Source: Schoenoplectus triqueter (lineage: Eukaryota; Streptophyta; Magnoliopsida; Poales; Cyperaceae). From it: a stretch of 31,571 nt of DNA. The stretch lies in the NCBI GenBank assembly GCA_964058805.1, contig CAXKVV010000092.1:1-31571 (forward strand), in the 5' to 3' direction. The notes below the pieces were generated by a model. It was not told where the DNA came from, ran no database searches, and worked only from the letters and a program-made list of their open reading frames with translations. The position numbers and the translations under genes are program-made. Positions 1-11,656 of this stretch are shown here, piece by piece. How positions within the stretch are numbered: the stretch's first letter is position 1; the number at the start of each line of letters is the position of its first letter.

Positions 1-1606
1 AAATGGTGGTTACTAACCCGGATCCAATATCATAAATGGCCCTTTTTGGGCCTTCAATTGATCCATTTAAGATGCGCCTGCAGACATAACGTGCTTTTTA
101 TCAAAGGCTGCTTTTATGCAATGCTTTGATCTATTAGGACTGGTCCTTTTCTGAGTTCTGAGAATTTGTATTGCTGTATAGTTTGTATAGTTATCTAGCC
201 ATTGCTTTAATTATCTCTTATATTGTTATGCAACGGAGCAACAAAGTTGGTTAAGTGAAGTCAGGTGGTCTCCTTGTGAGTTGTGACAATTGAAAATTGA
301 AACCGATTTCAATAACACTTTTTCTGTAGTCAAGCCAGATTGTCATGCACATTTTGATATTTGATATCGCAGGGTAATAGAAAAATCAATGAAGTTGTTA
401 GTCATAAAATAAAAATAAAGTAGGTGAAGTAGAGACAAAAATATGATATTTTCTATGATAAGGTTTTAAATAAACTAAAACGTAAGTTTTACATGATGAC
501 AATCATATATATGATGATATATGGTGCAGAATGCTAGAATATAAAATGATAACACATCTAAAAAAATAAGTATAGTTAAAATGCGGATGCTGCGTTGGAT
601 ATGTGGCTACGCAAGAGATCGAATAATAAATGATGATCGATGTGCGAGACAAACTTGGGGTGACACAAATTCAAGAGAATCTGATTCAACATCATTTGTA
701 ATGGTTTGATCATATTCAACAAGGACCTTCTGAGACACTAGTACTTAGTGACATTTTAAATCATCTCGGAAATATAAAAAGAGACATAAATCAACTGAAA
801 CTGATATGAGAGAAAACAATAAAAATATATTTGAAAGAATATAGTATATCTAAAGAGTTTGTTTTGGATAGAAGTGTCTAGAAGATGTCTATCTATGTAT
901 TTGAACCATGATTTAGAAGTTAGAGTCTAACATTAGAGTTATCGGTTTTAATTTTTAAATTTTTGATTTTTAGATTTTAGGATTTTAGAATTTAGAATTA
1001 TATTTTATAGTATGGATTTACTGTGACTATTGTTATTAAGACTATTTTTTATTATTAGCATTAATGTTATTATTACGGATGTCTATATTATTATTATTAT
1101 TATCTACATTATTATTAGTACTATTATTATTATCATATTATTATCATCATTCTTATTCTCATTCTAATTTCATAAAAAAAATTGCATCATCATTATTATT
1201 ACCTTCATTGATTTTCATTTTTCATGATTATCTTTTTATATATTTGAGATTTCTAATTTCTATGTTTTCGAATTAGATTTCATTTTTAATCTATCCTAAT
1301 TTATTTGGGATTAAAAATTTTGCGTTGTATCTGCAAGTATGTATTCTACCACCGTGCAACTTGGTAGATTCCCGTGAAATTAACACAAGTATAAGAGCTT
1401 GCATTTGCTTAAGAAAAAAAAATGCCTTGTATTTAGTACTCAAGAGGCGAGAGGTAAGCAGTAAGCGAGCATAAACACTTACAATGCAAAAATTGAATTT
1501 CATTGAACAAAATGATTTACAGATTGTAAGGTAATTAACCAAAAAAATAATTGAAAAAAGTTTACTAATTATGTGGGCTATACACACAAAAAAAATGTAC
1601 ATGCAC
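1..1606. other. AT-rich intergenic DNA
   Basis: No gene is recognisable here. The sequence is AT-rich with short low-complexity runs, notably irregular TTA/ATT triplets around 1030-1150. Short open frames in this stretch are leucine-, serine- and tyrosine-rich translations of these runs and have no domain. The last 8 bases (1599-1606, acatgcac) are the left target duplication of the MITE that follows. Confidence 0.7.
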
Positions 1607-2025
1607 TAGGGTGTCAATTTTTGACCCGACCCGACGAGTTAACCCAACATGACCCGATACGACCCGAAAATAAATGGGTCGGGTATGGGTTCAATTTTTT
1701 TGACCCGAATCGAATCGGGTCGGATTTGGGTCAACCCGACCCGACCCGATTAATTATATTATTTGAAGTAATTTTATGATTTAGTACTAATTAAAACTTA
1801 AATATACACTAATTAAGATTAATTATAAATTAATCAATATTTTATTGCTTAAGATTATATATAAATATTTAATTATTTTACACGAGTCAGGTCAGGTTGA
1901 CCCGTGACCCATCGGGTCGGGTATGGATCAAGATTTTTTGACCCGAATTTAATCAGGTCGGGTAAAAAATAATAATAAAATAATATGACCTAACCTGAAC
2001 CCGACCCGACCCATTGACACCCCTA
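1607..2025. mobile_element. hAT-type MITE, complete, 419 bp
   Basis: The element starts TAGGGTGTCAATTTTTGACC and ends ATTGACACCCCTA, so the ends form a terminal inverted repeat of the TAGGGGTGTCAA type common in plant hAT MITEs. It is flanked by a perfect 8-bp direct repeat acatgcac (1599-1606 and 2026-2033), the size expected of hAT transposase. Internally it has clusters of GACCCGACCC and its complement GGGTCGGGT on both sides of an AT-rich core, so a single strand could fold back over most of its length. It has no coding capacity and would depend on a transposase supplied elsewhere. The intact target duplication argues for a fairly recent insertion. Confidence 0.92.
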
Positions 2026-2033
2026 ACATGCAC

Positions 2034-3715
2034 AAAGATCCACATTATATTTACATTATTTTGAGCTCTAAATGTGACATGTAATATAGGTAGATTAAAG
2101 GAATGTTGATTAACTAAAGATGATATAAACAATTCTTAATACATAAAGAGAGTTAAGCTTTCAAACTTTTTAAGCATGTCACATCATCAATTTTCTTCAT
2201 CATTAATTTTATTTAAATCTTTTCATCTTCTTGAATCTAAAAGTTCATATAAAATAGTGTTTTACTCCTCATTTAAAATAATGTATGTAATATATTTAAG
2301 ATGAAACTTAACTCTTAAAATAATTTAACTTTTTTATATGATCATTTATAGATTATTATGTATTTAATTATATTATTTACTATTATAACAACTATTATTA
2401 TTATAATTATCATTATTACTTAGAATTTAAAAATATTATGGCTAATTTTTTTTTTTTAAATTTTATTAAATATATTTAAAATTTTATATTATTAATTATT
2501 TATTTGAATATTATATAGTCGGGGCGAACTCTGAGTTACTGATCTAGTTTATATAATGGCTAATTATTCGTTGACGCATACTCACCACACATAATTAAAT
2601 CATGGAAAAAATTGTTATCAACCTTCCATTCCAATTATTTGAAAATTCATTTGTTGACTTTGAAATCCTAAAATATTCATAGTGAAGTACCACCAAAGAC
2701 ATACAAGGTTTTGTTTTGTTTTGTTTTTTCCTTTCTTTTCTTTTTCTTTGCTAATAACATAAGAATCGCAAATAAATGATTAAGAAAAGAACAACATCAT
2801 AATAACGCGAGAAAAAAACTGTCATTTTTTGTGTTAACATTTTTTTTTTCTATACATCCGTTTTAGTCGCTTGAGCCAGCAAAGAATCTACCAAGTATAA
2901 ACAGTGAAAAATATTTCCAAAGTAGATAAATTAATTGTACATTCACAAATAAAAAAATCATGCCTGCACGGGACTCAGGAAGTGCAATACTTCCTACAGT
3001 AAAGCAAGAATTATTGTGGAAAACTAAACGAGGTACTGTCTTTACATAATATAGAAGTATATATACAAAAGAAAAATTCATGAACTGCATCCATAAGAAT
3101 TTTGCATTTTTCAAGGACAATTGAGCAAATAACCAGATCACACTCACACATGCTACCATCAGCGAGGTGGGTATCTGTTTCTGTAGCGTTTCTCTGTATA
3201 ATATTAGGTGAGGTGTTCATTTTAGTTACAAAGTCACAGAAATAAAATGTAGAAAAATCTCACAGGAGAAACACTGAAAATCCGTAAAAACCGGAGAGAG
3301 AGGCAGTGCATAGGGGGCTAACAGTGTCTGCGGATATTTTCTGTGCGGAGATCACCGCAGGAAAATCACAACGACTCAAGAAAATCACAACGGCTGTGGG
3401 GAAGTCTAAACACGAATTTTGATGCACGGGGCTGTTTATTACTGTTAAATCATAACCGTTTATAAATGATCGGACCGCTCAAATCAAAAGAACCGCACCT
3501 GCGGAGCTTTTTCAGCTCCGCAGGTGATATGATTCCGTGCATAGGTGGGTTTGCCAAATACAGAGATGATTCCATAACCAATATCTGAAAACAAAGTATG
3601 TAAAATACATACATTAACTTTAATTAACATAAAGACATATTTTAGTGGGAGGCATTAAACATACAAGTACACCAGTTTAATGTAAGTTGTATACTATCAC
3701 TTCCTTTTTATGGTA
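2034..3715. other. Intergenic DNA, no gene recognised
   Basis: AT-rich DNA up to about 2830, then a more mixed stretch to about 3560. Two overlapping minus-strand open frames (2863-3159 and 3011-3220) were examined; neither shows a domain, and they lie in different frames, so I do not call a gene. A strong hairpin at 3496-3526 is listed separately. The stretch ends at ctact (3716-3720), the left target site of the copia element. Confidence 0.6.
3496..3526. repeat. Perfect 13-bp inverted repeat (GC-rich hairpin)
   Basis: CACCTGCGGAGCT (3496-3508) and AGCTCCGCAGGTG (3514-3526) are exact reverse complements separated by a 5-base loop ttttc. It is far more GC-rich than its surroundings. It could be the core of a decayed foldback element or part of a transposon end. 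No flanking target duplication was found, so its origin stays open. Confidence 0.8.
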
Positions 3716-3720
3716 CTACT

Positions 3721-3955
3721 TATCAATATTGTATATTTAATTAGTTATAGCTGTAGAATATAATTTGTAATATGTAATTAAAGGGGCATGATTTATTTCC
3801 TAGATTATAGACTAGATTATAGGAATCAGAATAAATATTTCAATTAATGTACCGTATCCAAGGGTGATCTATAAAATAGGAGTCTGGATCTCATATTGGG
3901 AGACGAGTTATTCAAATATATTTTCTCTCAAAATGCATATTCTTGAATTTTGTCA
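3721..3955 (+). repeat. 5' LTR of the copia element
   Basis: It matches the sequence at 25202-25431 over its length, including the TATA-like stretch and the shared end TTGAATTTTGTCA. It begins TATCAATATTG where the 3' LTR begins TGTCAATATTG, so the canonical TG has decayed to TA. It holds about 15 bases before the TATA region that the 3' LTR lacks, and lacks a duplicated block present in the 3' LTR. These differences indicate an old insertion. Confidence 0.92.
3870..3877 (+). promoter_or_regulatory. TATA-like box of the copia 5' LTR
   Basis: TATAAAAT lies 86 bases before the LTR end, and the same site in the 3' LTR reads TATAAAAG (25345-25352). Placement and conservation in both LTRs fit the LTR promoter. 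Activity today is unknown. Confidence 0.55.
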
Positions 3956-3970
3956 TGGTATCAGAGCCAT
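3956..3970 (+). other. Primer binding site, initiator tRNA-Met type
   Basis: TGGTATCAGAGCCAT follows the LTR directly. TGGTATCAGAGC is the standard plant retrotransposon primer site complementary to the 3' end of initiator tRNA-Met. Confidence 0.93.
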
Positions 3971-4097
3971 ATTGTTTCTAAGTTGTCTTAACAACTTCTT
4001 GATTCCTCTTAGTTTTGGTTTCTTGGGTTCTAATCTGCAAACCAATTGCAGAACTTGGTCAATTTTTTTCTCAGATTATAAGTCCTTGTTATCTCAT

Positions 4098-4836
4098 AGT
4101 TAGATAGAGTTTTCTCAAAATAGTTCCATTATACCTGTTTGTTTGAATGGTAAAAACTACCCATTGTGGGAGTTTAACCTTTGTTGTTTTATTCAAGGGC
4201 AAGAGTTGTGGGGGGTATGTAGATGGTTCTAAAAAGAAATCTGATGACAAAAACAAATTTGAGTTTAAGAAGTGGTGCAGTGGAAATTCTCGAGTTATGA
4301 GTTGAATTCTAGGGTCAGTAGAACCTCATATTGCTATTAATCTGAGGCTGTACAAAACAGCAATTGAAATGTGAGAGTATCTTAAAACTATCTATAACCA
4401 AGATAGTGATGCTCGTAAATTCCAATTGAATTTGGAGATACATGATTTTTCTCAGGGAGATAGAAATATCCATGAATATTACTCTAGTTTTATGTCTCTT
4501 TGGCTTGAGTATAATTCAATTGTGTATTCTAAAGTTCTAAAAGCAGTTTTAGCTACTGTTCAAGAGTTGCAAGAGAAAAACATGAGGGATAAGTTTCTCA
4601 TGAAGCTTCAATCTGAATTTGAGCCGATATGTCGGCAACTGATGGCTAGATCTTCAATTCCTTCCTTAACCAAGTGCTTTCGAGAACTTCAGCATGAAGA
4701 ACAATGTATGAGAACTAGATCCAGCTTTGAAGAACAGAAGATGGCAGTAGATGCATCAAATCTGGCCTTTTTGGCTCGAGGAAAGTACAATTCTCGAGAC
4801 ATGAATGACATCCAATGTTTCTCATGCAAGGAGAAT
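4098..4836 (+). pseudogene. copia gag, first part, broken
   Basis: Gag forms the virus-like particle. The upstream part reads through a typical copia gag start (LNGKNYPLWEFNL, about 4146-4184) and continues with a GQELWG motif, after which an extra base in a G run shifts the frame. A stop interrupts the frame near 4300, and another follows before the clean stretch beginning about 4426. From there the UBN2-type gag is readable (motifs IHEYYSSFMSLW, MRDKFLMKLQ, SSIPSLTKCFRELQ). The frame ends inside the first zinc knuckle (CFSCKEN) where the insertion at 4837 cuts it; the knuckle resumes at 9789. The last bases, agaat at 4832-4836, are the target duplication of that insertion. Confidence 0.88.
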
Positions 4837-5024
4837 TGTCACACCCCAGAAATAATGAATCGGATTAGGGGTGCTTAATCCCGCCACGTACGTACGACGA
4901 GACGTGCGTACGAAAGGCTAAATGAATAAAATAAGAAAATCACAAATTAAACAGAATAATAATAATAAGAATACATGACCATACAGTCCAGAATGAACAA
5001 AGAGAATACAACGCCCACATAGGC

Positions 5025-5040
5025 GGGGGGGGGGGGGGGG
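5025..5040. repeat. Run of 16 G
   Basis: An uninterrupted G homopolymer between aggc and ctagc inside insertion 1. Such runs are prone to sequencing and assembly length error. Confidence 0.9.
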
Positions 5041-5252
5041 CTAGCTCCATCGGAATGGGCAGCAATCTCTCAAATAAAAACCCAAAAGAAAGAAATAAGA
5101 CTCAAAAACCCGATGGATCCTAACTGACTACCCAGCTCACATGCCAATGCAGCGAAGCATCCCTGTCATCGCGCAGGACTGTCCCTAGCACTCGCTCTAG
5201 CCAAAAATCCCGAACCTGAAAATACCTGGATCCCACAACCACCGTGGAAACG

Positions 5253-5275
5253 TGAGTAATTTTATAAATTACTCA
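5253..5275. repeat. Conserved hairpin of insertion 1
   Basis: TGAGTAATTT (5253-5262) and AAATTACTCA (5266-5275) are perfect reverse complements around a 3-base loop. It follows ACCACCGTGGAAAC and precedes GTACGGATTTAGATC. The same context holds a different but also perfectly paired stem in insertion 2 (11637-11656), so pairing seems to have been kept while the sequence changed. Confidence 0.8.
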
Positions 5276-5545
5276 GTACGGATTTAGATCCAGCCTTAAG
5301 ATTCGATCTTCTTTCCTAGACTGGACCCAAAAATCGATACTGATGTCTGAAATGCAATATAATATTGACGAATAAATATAATAATTGTTATTATGCACAT
5401 TTAACCTACATGTTATGATATGATATGGTAAAGAAACCCGAAATAGAAAATTCTGTGGAAATAATAATATAATATAAAGTATACGATACGAGAGTCAAAC
5501 ACCCATAATAATTACCCAGTTTGTAAATTTACCAGATTCATCCCG

Positions 5546-5622
5546 AGCGGGCACAACCAGGGCCCAACTTACTAACTCGGGCCTTGCCTAAGCGGGCACA
5601 ACCAGGGCCCAACTTACTAACT
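5546..5622. repeat. Tandem duplication, period 45 bp
   Basis: A 32-base block starting agcgggcacaaccagggccc occurs at 5546-5577 and again, identically, at 5591-5622. It lies inside insertion 1. Confidence 0.9.
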
Positions 5623-5842
5623 TAGGACTTTATGTTTGTGCAGCGACAACGCCGCACAAACGACAATTCGGGCTCCCGAGGCGATAACGCCCTAGGAGAG
5701 TGAACGGCTATAAGCACGTAGTCTGGTCTGCTGAATCTGGTAATTCACCTTACAAAATATAAACAAATGGATATAATATGTCTTCAGTTGCCATATCGTA
5801 AAAGGAGATAACTACCCGTGAATTAACAAATCGGAAACAAAT

Positions 5843-5960
5843 GGGAGCCTACACTGTACCAACCAAGGGTCAGAGGACCGCATCCCGTAAAGGTATCAAA
5901 ATGAAATATAACAAAGGGGAGCCTACACTGTACCCACTAAGGCCAGTGGACCGCATCCCG
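5843..5960. repeat. Tandem duplication, period 74 bp
   Basis: The block from gggagcctacactgtacc to ggaccgcatcccg occurs at 5843-5887 and again at 5917-5960 with few changes. A third partial echo (ctctgtaccaactacgagcc) follows at about 5965. The repeat lies inside insertion 1. Confidence 0.85.
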
Positions 5961-8760
5961 ACTTTCTCTGTACCAACTACGAGCCAAAGGAGAAAGCCCT
6001 TCGGACAATATTAGGATCCTAAATACGCCGGATAAATATAATAATATAGTATCACGAAATAGATTCCAGTCTCGGATATGGCCGCCCACACTAAATACTG
6101 AAGTACACGGTATCCTAAATCGCTCATATTTGGATTGAAAATTTAATCATATAAAGAATAATAATAAGATAAAGATCAAAAGAAAACACTCCGACCCAGC
6201 CGAACCCGCCAAATGACGGGATCGGTGGATAACCCGACAGGCGAGGATGCGCAGTGCATATACAGACCGGTGGGTCCCACGGGCCTATGGGTCACCGTAC
6301 GTAACCACAACGGTCTGGTTATGCAAGGCAACTCCGACTGAGAATTACCCGGTCCGCCTCTCAGCACTCCCATGCATTTAATGCATGATTAACTACCTGA
6401 CTTAATTAATAATTAGTGATAGTAATAATATTTTCCTAATAATTATAATCTACAACTTAAATTATTTAGATCTATCTGTTCCTATCTCGGGACTATTTCC
6501 CGAGATCCTACTCCTATCCTGTCTACGTGCAGTATGACATGATATGACATGTAAATGCGGGTATTTCTTAAATATGTTGGTCAATTTACCGGATGCAAAT
6601 GACAGGTCAGATTTAGTCTCTAGTTAATTTGGACAAAAACACCGCAATTCAGATTTATTTTAAAAATATTTTATTTTCGGTTTGGGTTCCTAATTCTGAA
6701 GAAAGAAGATGAATCCCAGGAAACCGTACCTGGGAGTGCTGGCGAGGATCGCGGAGTCGCTCTACTCCGGAGGTAGAACACCGGCCTCGGGGTCGGTGTC
6801 CGCGTACGTCGGGTCGGGAATGACCTCGTACTCCGCGAGTGGATCCGAGTCGATTGTATCACCTATTTTAATTTAAATAGGATGTTTATTAGTTTTAACT
6901 CGATTTACTTCTCAATTAATAATTAAATTGAATTGATAATTTAATTGAGCGTTTGTTCGGGTTTGTCGTCTTTTCTAAAAATTTCGGCAACGTTTCTGCT
7001 GCATTTATGCGGTGTCGGAATTTTAGTGGCCCGTATTCGAGATCCGTTAAATTGTGTTTATCATTCGTGATCGCTTTTATACGTCCATTCTTTATTTTTA
7101 AATTCGAGTTCATGGATTTACATATTTAAATCAATAAATTTTAAAATAGAGAAATTGATTAATATATAATATATATAATATATGTAATATTCTATTCTAG
7201 TATTCTTTTGCTTATTCAAAAATGAAAGATTTAATTAATATATATTGTTATTTTATATATATATATTCTTTATTTCTAATATTCTTTTAAATCTAAAAAT
7301 AGAGAAATTGATTAATATATATATATATATGTATATATATATACTCATATATATATTCATTATATCCTAATTATCTTTTCTTATAAATTTTACTTTTATT
7401 ATTATGTATATGTATATAAACACTTAACCTTATATTTAAATAAATTAGCAAAGATAGTTCAAAAATAAATTAAAAAGGAAAACTTAAAAGAAAAATTAAA
7501 AATAAGAAGTAAATAAATTAAGAAAATTATTATCGTTTTATTACTGTGTTGGTGTTTTAATGTTCGGGATCATACGCTGACTACCAAATCATTGGTGCCA
7601 ATGCACCGATATCCCGAATCGGGGGCAGTCAGGGAATATAATCATTTCCCGGTTTCTTTAAGTTTACGTTATTATCCATGAATACCGCCGGACCTTTCGG
7701 GGCGGCCTCCAATTAATTTGTCACGTTTTCGAGTTATTTACATTTAATTATTTTGGGACTTTTAAATATTGGGCCTTATTTATTTATTTCTAATCCTAAT
7801 TCTTTTTAGTTAATTATAATCTCATTAGTCGGCCCAATCATCAATTAAATCCTGACAATTCTGAAAGGGGCCTAATTTCTCATCTAAAGGTTCATTTGGC
7901 CTCATCTATTTAATTTTTTTACATAAGGTCCATAACTAATTGGCCCATTAACAGATTCGCACAAACAGGGCAACAGATCAACATAGCCACAAGAGCCAAA
8001 GACGGCTTAGTAAACAGGGACAGCGAACAAGTCAGGGTACCAGCAAGTCAAAGGGGGTGCCAGCAAAGACAGTCGTTTAGCAGTATATCAGGGTCGGGTT
8101 TCTAAGACAGTGTAGTATCAGTTTATATTTGCAAGATTTCAGTCCCCCCTTTAATAAATCAGAATTTCAACAGAACAGATAGTAGGGCAACCATCAACAT
8201 CGACACCCCTTGAAGGGAGACAACCCAGCCACAAACATTCATGCATCGGCAAAAGTTCCAGAAAGGTAGCAAGAACAAACCAGTACCAGTAACTGGTGTG
8301 AAACAAAAAGTCAGACAACCCAGGTTCAATTCGACAAGAACAAGGCATAACATAAGGTCCTCGATTCAGCCAGCAAGCAATTTCACAAATCAGTACAGAT
8401 CAGTGAGCCAGAATGGTACAATCTCATCCCGAGACCACACCGTATAGACAGTGGATCTCAAGGGTAGAGGGCACCCCACAGAGAAAGGAGCCAACAACCC
8501 AAAACCCCAGATCAGACAAAAAGAAAACCCAAGCACATACCCCAGAATCAGAGAATCGAGTCAGCAAGCGAGAAAAGTGGCACGAGTGGGTCAGGGTCCG
8601 CTTCTTCAAAGCCGGCTTCCTTCTCCCCCTTCCCGCTTCAAATTCCTTACTCAAATCGTTCTATTCTTATCAGTTTTTAGAGGAATATCAAAAATGGAGT
8701 GAGTCTCAACACATGAGTAGGAATGAGCAAGAAAGGGGGGAGAAGGAGCTGAGGCGGCTG

Positions 8761-8768
8761 TATAAAAG
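8761..8768 (+). promoter_or_regulatory. Candidate LTR TATA box in insertion 1
   Basis: TATAAAAG stands in a GC-richer, purine-rich context about four fifths along insertion 1 and is followed by GA-rich sequence, as in the leader of some LTRs. It is the basis for placing the element on the + strand. There is no other evidence of transcription. Confidence 0.35.
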
Positions 8769-9783
8769 GGGTAGTGTCGGGAGGCAGCGAAAGAACAACG
8801 GTCACAGTGAGGTGATTTTTTTTTTTTTAGGGGTTAGGGGTCAGCACAAGAGGTGGCCAATAGGGGGTAGTAGAGCGGCGAGGGGCGGCCTCGTCAGAGG
8901 ATGGTGCGACAGCGTAGGGGTGATGATTTTCCCCTAGCAAGTGGAAGGGGAAGGAGGTGACGGAACAAGAAAAACGGAGAGAAGAAGCAGGGTTTCGGGG
9001 CAGAGAGGGGAAATCGGGGAAAAGGGTCGGGCGGCTGGGGATTTCCAAGGGAGGTCATTGATTAGCAACGCCAAAGAGAGAGAGAGAGAGAGAGTCCTGA
9101 GAGAGAATTAATGCGGAGAGAGAGAGGAGAGAGACAAATAAATGAAGAGAGAGAAAAATGGTGCGGAGGATTTTCTGTGTTAGAGGTTTTGTGGCCATTG
9201 GTGTGGCAAATCCAGATTTTTATTCATTTTGTTATAAAATTGAGAAATTTGAATATTTATTTATGGTAATCATTTAGTTCTTGAAAAATCACAAATTGTA
9301 GAATCGTTAATAGTATTCTGATTATATTCATTTAATAAATTGAATGCTTGGATTTAATTTATCTTAAGCGTTTATTTCTTTGATCATTAGATAAAATTGT
9401 AATTAATATTTATCTCTATTTATTTATTTATAATTCATAACATAAATTGATTAAATTAGATTATTAAGTTTTAGTTTTATAAATTATTGTGTTACGTTAT
9501 CTCTTGATTGAAATTAAGAAATTGTGATTTTTATTAATATTTTCATTTCTCATTGTTAAGCTATTAAATTTAAATAGTGGATTTTTAATTTGATCTTTGG
9601 GTTTTAGAAATTAAATTCTCAATCTCATTCGACTACTTATATTTCAAACTAGCTTACTTTATTATTTATGTATATATATATTCCATTAAACATTTAGTTA
9701 AGTTATTTAATAAATTACGTTAGATCATTGTAATTGTTATCTTAATTATCGTTATTTTCTTAATTAAAATTCACGGTTTAACA

Positions 9784-11264
9784 AGAATGGCCATATCGCT
9801 AAAGATTGCAAGAAGAAATTCTGCAATTATTGTAAGAAGGATGAGCATATTATTTCTGAATGTCGTCGTCGACCCCAGTGCAAGCCGTTATAGAGGAGAG
9901 CTCACCGATCCAGTCTTCACAGTCTGGTCTTGCCACACAACCAGCACAGACAACTGTTACTACGAAAGCAATTCAACAAATGATTCAATCAGCATTGTCA
10001 GCAATGGGGTTATTATGTATCCTCTCTTCAAAATGGTATTTTGATTCAGGGGCTTCAAATCACATGACTGGAACTTCAAAAAGTTTCGTTTCTTTATCCC
10101 ATACCAAGGTTCTGGTCAAATTACCACTGCAGATGGGATAAATTTGCCAATTTCTGGTACTAGTACTGTTTTGGTGAATAGTACGAAATTAGAAGATGTC
10201 TTATTAGTATCAAAATTGTCCACAAACCTAATTTATATTGGCGAATAACTACAATGTGTTTTTTACACCTTTTGGATGTGTGATACAGGACTACAAACTG
10301 GAAAGATAATCGGGAAAGCGCATAAAAGTGGTCATCTTTTTTCGATTCAAATTACACAAAGTTTTCCTAGAGTTATTTTTTCTGCTTCACAAAATTCGGA
10401 TCATTGGACCTTATGGCATCGTAGGCTAGGACATTTGAATTTTGATAGTTTGTCTTTCATGTTTAAGCAAGGTTTAGTTTCTAATAAAAATTTCGGTCCA
10501 AGTGTATGTTTTGCTTGTTGTTTAGGTGAAAGTAAAATTCTTCCTTTTCCTTCTAAAACCACCAGATTTAGGTATTTTGTTATCTTTATTGACGACTACA
10601 CTAAATTTACATGGGTCTACCTTTTAAGAACTAAATTAGAGGTTTTTTAAGTTTTTATGTATTTTGTCAATATGGTTGAAAATCAATTTGAGTGTTCCAT
10701 AAAAACTTTACGATCTGATTCTGGTGGAGAATATGTTTCGAACAATTTTCAAAAATTTCTTTTGGATAAAGGTATTCTTCATGAAAAATCTTATCCTACT
10801 ACTCGACAACAAAATGACATAGCCGAACGAAAAAATAGACATATACTTGACACTGTTAGAACAATTAGGGTTGTTCCATCAACTTTTGGGGATGAGTTGT
10901 TCGCACCTCTGTTTTCCTAATAAATCATAAAGTTTCAAAAAGTTTGGAAAATCAATCTCCTTATTTTTTGTTGTATAACAGAAATCCTAGCTATGAAATG
11001 TTACATACTTTTGGTTATATCTGTTATGTTCATTTACCTCCATCTGAACACACAAAGCTTACTGAACAATTTATTGAATGTGTCTTTTTAGGTTATGCAC
11101 TAGGACAAAAAGGTTTTCGCTGTTATGATCCAAAGGCTCGTAGGGTTAGAATTTCTCAGAATGTTATCTTTAGAGAGTTAGTTTTTTATTACCATAAGTG
11201 TCCCTCTTTGTCATCTACTGTGTCTAGGTCAGTATTGCCTCTTTTTCAAATTCCACATGCATCT
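9784..11264 (+). pseudogene. copia gag end, protease, GAG-pre-integrase and integrase, broken
   Basis: After the target duplication the first zinc knuckle resumes (GHIAKDC) and a second follows with C-X2-C-X4-H-X4-C spacing (CNYCKKDEHIISEC). The retroviral-type aspartic protease core FDSGASNHMTG lies near 10040-10072. The GAG-pre-integrase motif LWHRRLGHLNFDSL is at about 10411-10452. Integrase follows with IFIDDYTKFTWVYLL (near 10580-10627), LRSDSGGEYVS (near 10690-10722) and an ERKNRH block (near 10825-10842). A deletion appears to have removed part of the integrase just before FRYFVIFIDD, and frameshifts separate the open segments, for example at about 10140, 10650 and 10920. The reading ends at catct (11260-11264), the target site of insertion 2. 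Confidence 0.9.
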
Positions 11265-11636
11265 TGTCACACCCCGAACCAATAGGAATAGTGCTTGAAG
11301 GTGACATCCGCCACGTGTATGCGAAGACACGCGTACACACAAGACTCAAAAATAGACAAGCCATTCATTTATCTCAATAAAATAATAACAGTCCATTTAT
11401 ACATACCACCATAAATATTAATAAAGAAAATCAGAGTTTTACGGAAGTAAAAATAGTAAATAATACAAACAAGATGATGTCGAAAGGGCATTCAAAAATC
11501 AAATATAACCTAACAGCTCAAATGGACAAAATAAAATAAAATGAATGGCGACATTACAATTATGGACATCTCCTAAAGTCGATCTTCATAGTCTGTCATC
11601 TAACTCCAAACCTGAAACTCAAAACCACCGTAGAAC

Positions 11637-11656
11637 CTGAGTGACAAGTCACTCAG
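11637..11656. repeat. Conserved hairpin of insertion 2
   Basis: CTGAGTGAC (11637-11645) and GTCACTCAG (11648-11656) are perfect reverse complements. The block sits between ACCACCGTAGAAC and TGCGGATTTTGATC, the same setting as the hairpin at 5253-5275 in insertion 1. The outer stem TGAGT/ACTCA is shared, and the inner pairs differ in a compensated way. Confidence 0.8.

Larger units (their letters stand above)
4837..9783 (+). mobile_element. Insertion 1: non-coding LTR-type element, probable solo LTR, 4947 bp
   Basis: The element begins TGTCACACCCC and ends CGGTTTAACA. It is flanked by perfect 5-bp direct repeats agaat (4832-4836 and 9784-9788), and removing it restores the copia zinc knuckle. 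TG...CA ends with a 5-bp target duplication are what an LTR-retrotransposon integrase leaves. I found no second copy of the terminal sequence inside, no primer site and no gag-pol, so it reads as a solo LTR of an element with very long LTRs, such as some Ty3/gypsy Tat/Ogre types, or a non-autonomous derivative. Regions in order: hairpin-bearing 5' part, repeats (5546-5960), GC-richer island (6200-6860), AT-rich tract (7100-7530), CAG-rich stretch (8000-8450), TATA box and purine-rich leader (8700-9160), AT-rich tail. Insertion 2 is a diverged relative. Confidence 0.85.

Noticed and set aside
1064..1276. Leucine-rich 70-residue open frame
   Set aside because: Translation of TTA/ATT triplet repeats.
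2863..3220. Two overlapping minus-strand open frames left of the copia element
   Set aside because: Different frames, hydrophobic low-information sequence, no recognised domain, and no splice arrangement that joins them convincingly.
3280..3560. Helitron 3' end suggested by the GC-rich hairpin
   Set aside because: No CTRR terminus at the expected distance, no A/T insertion context and no 5' TC end could be placed.
8413..8937. 174-residue + strand open frame and overlapping frames in insertion 1
   Set aside because: Several frames are open at once in the GA/CAG-rich part, which points to composition; no domain or conserved motif is visible.
9787..10044. 85-residue open frame starting with Met at the zinc-knuckle region
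   Set aside because: Wrong frame: the zinc knuckle and protease motifs are read in other frames.
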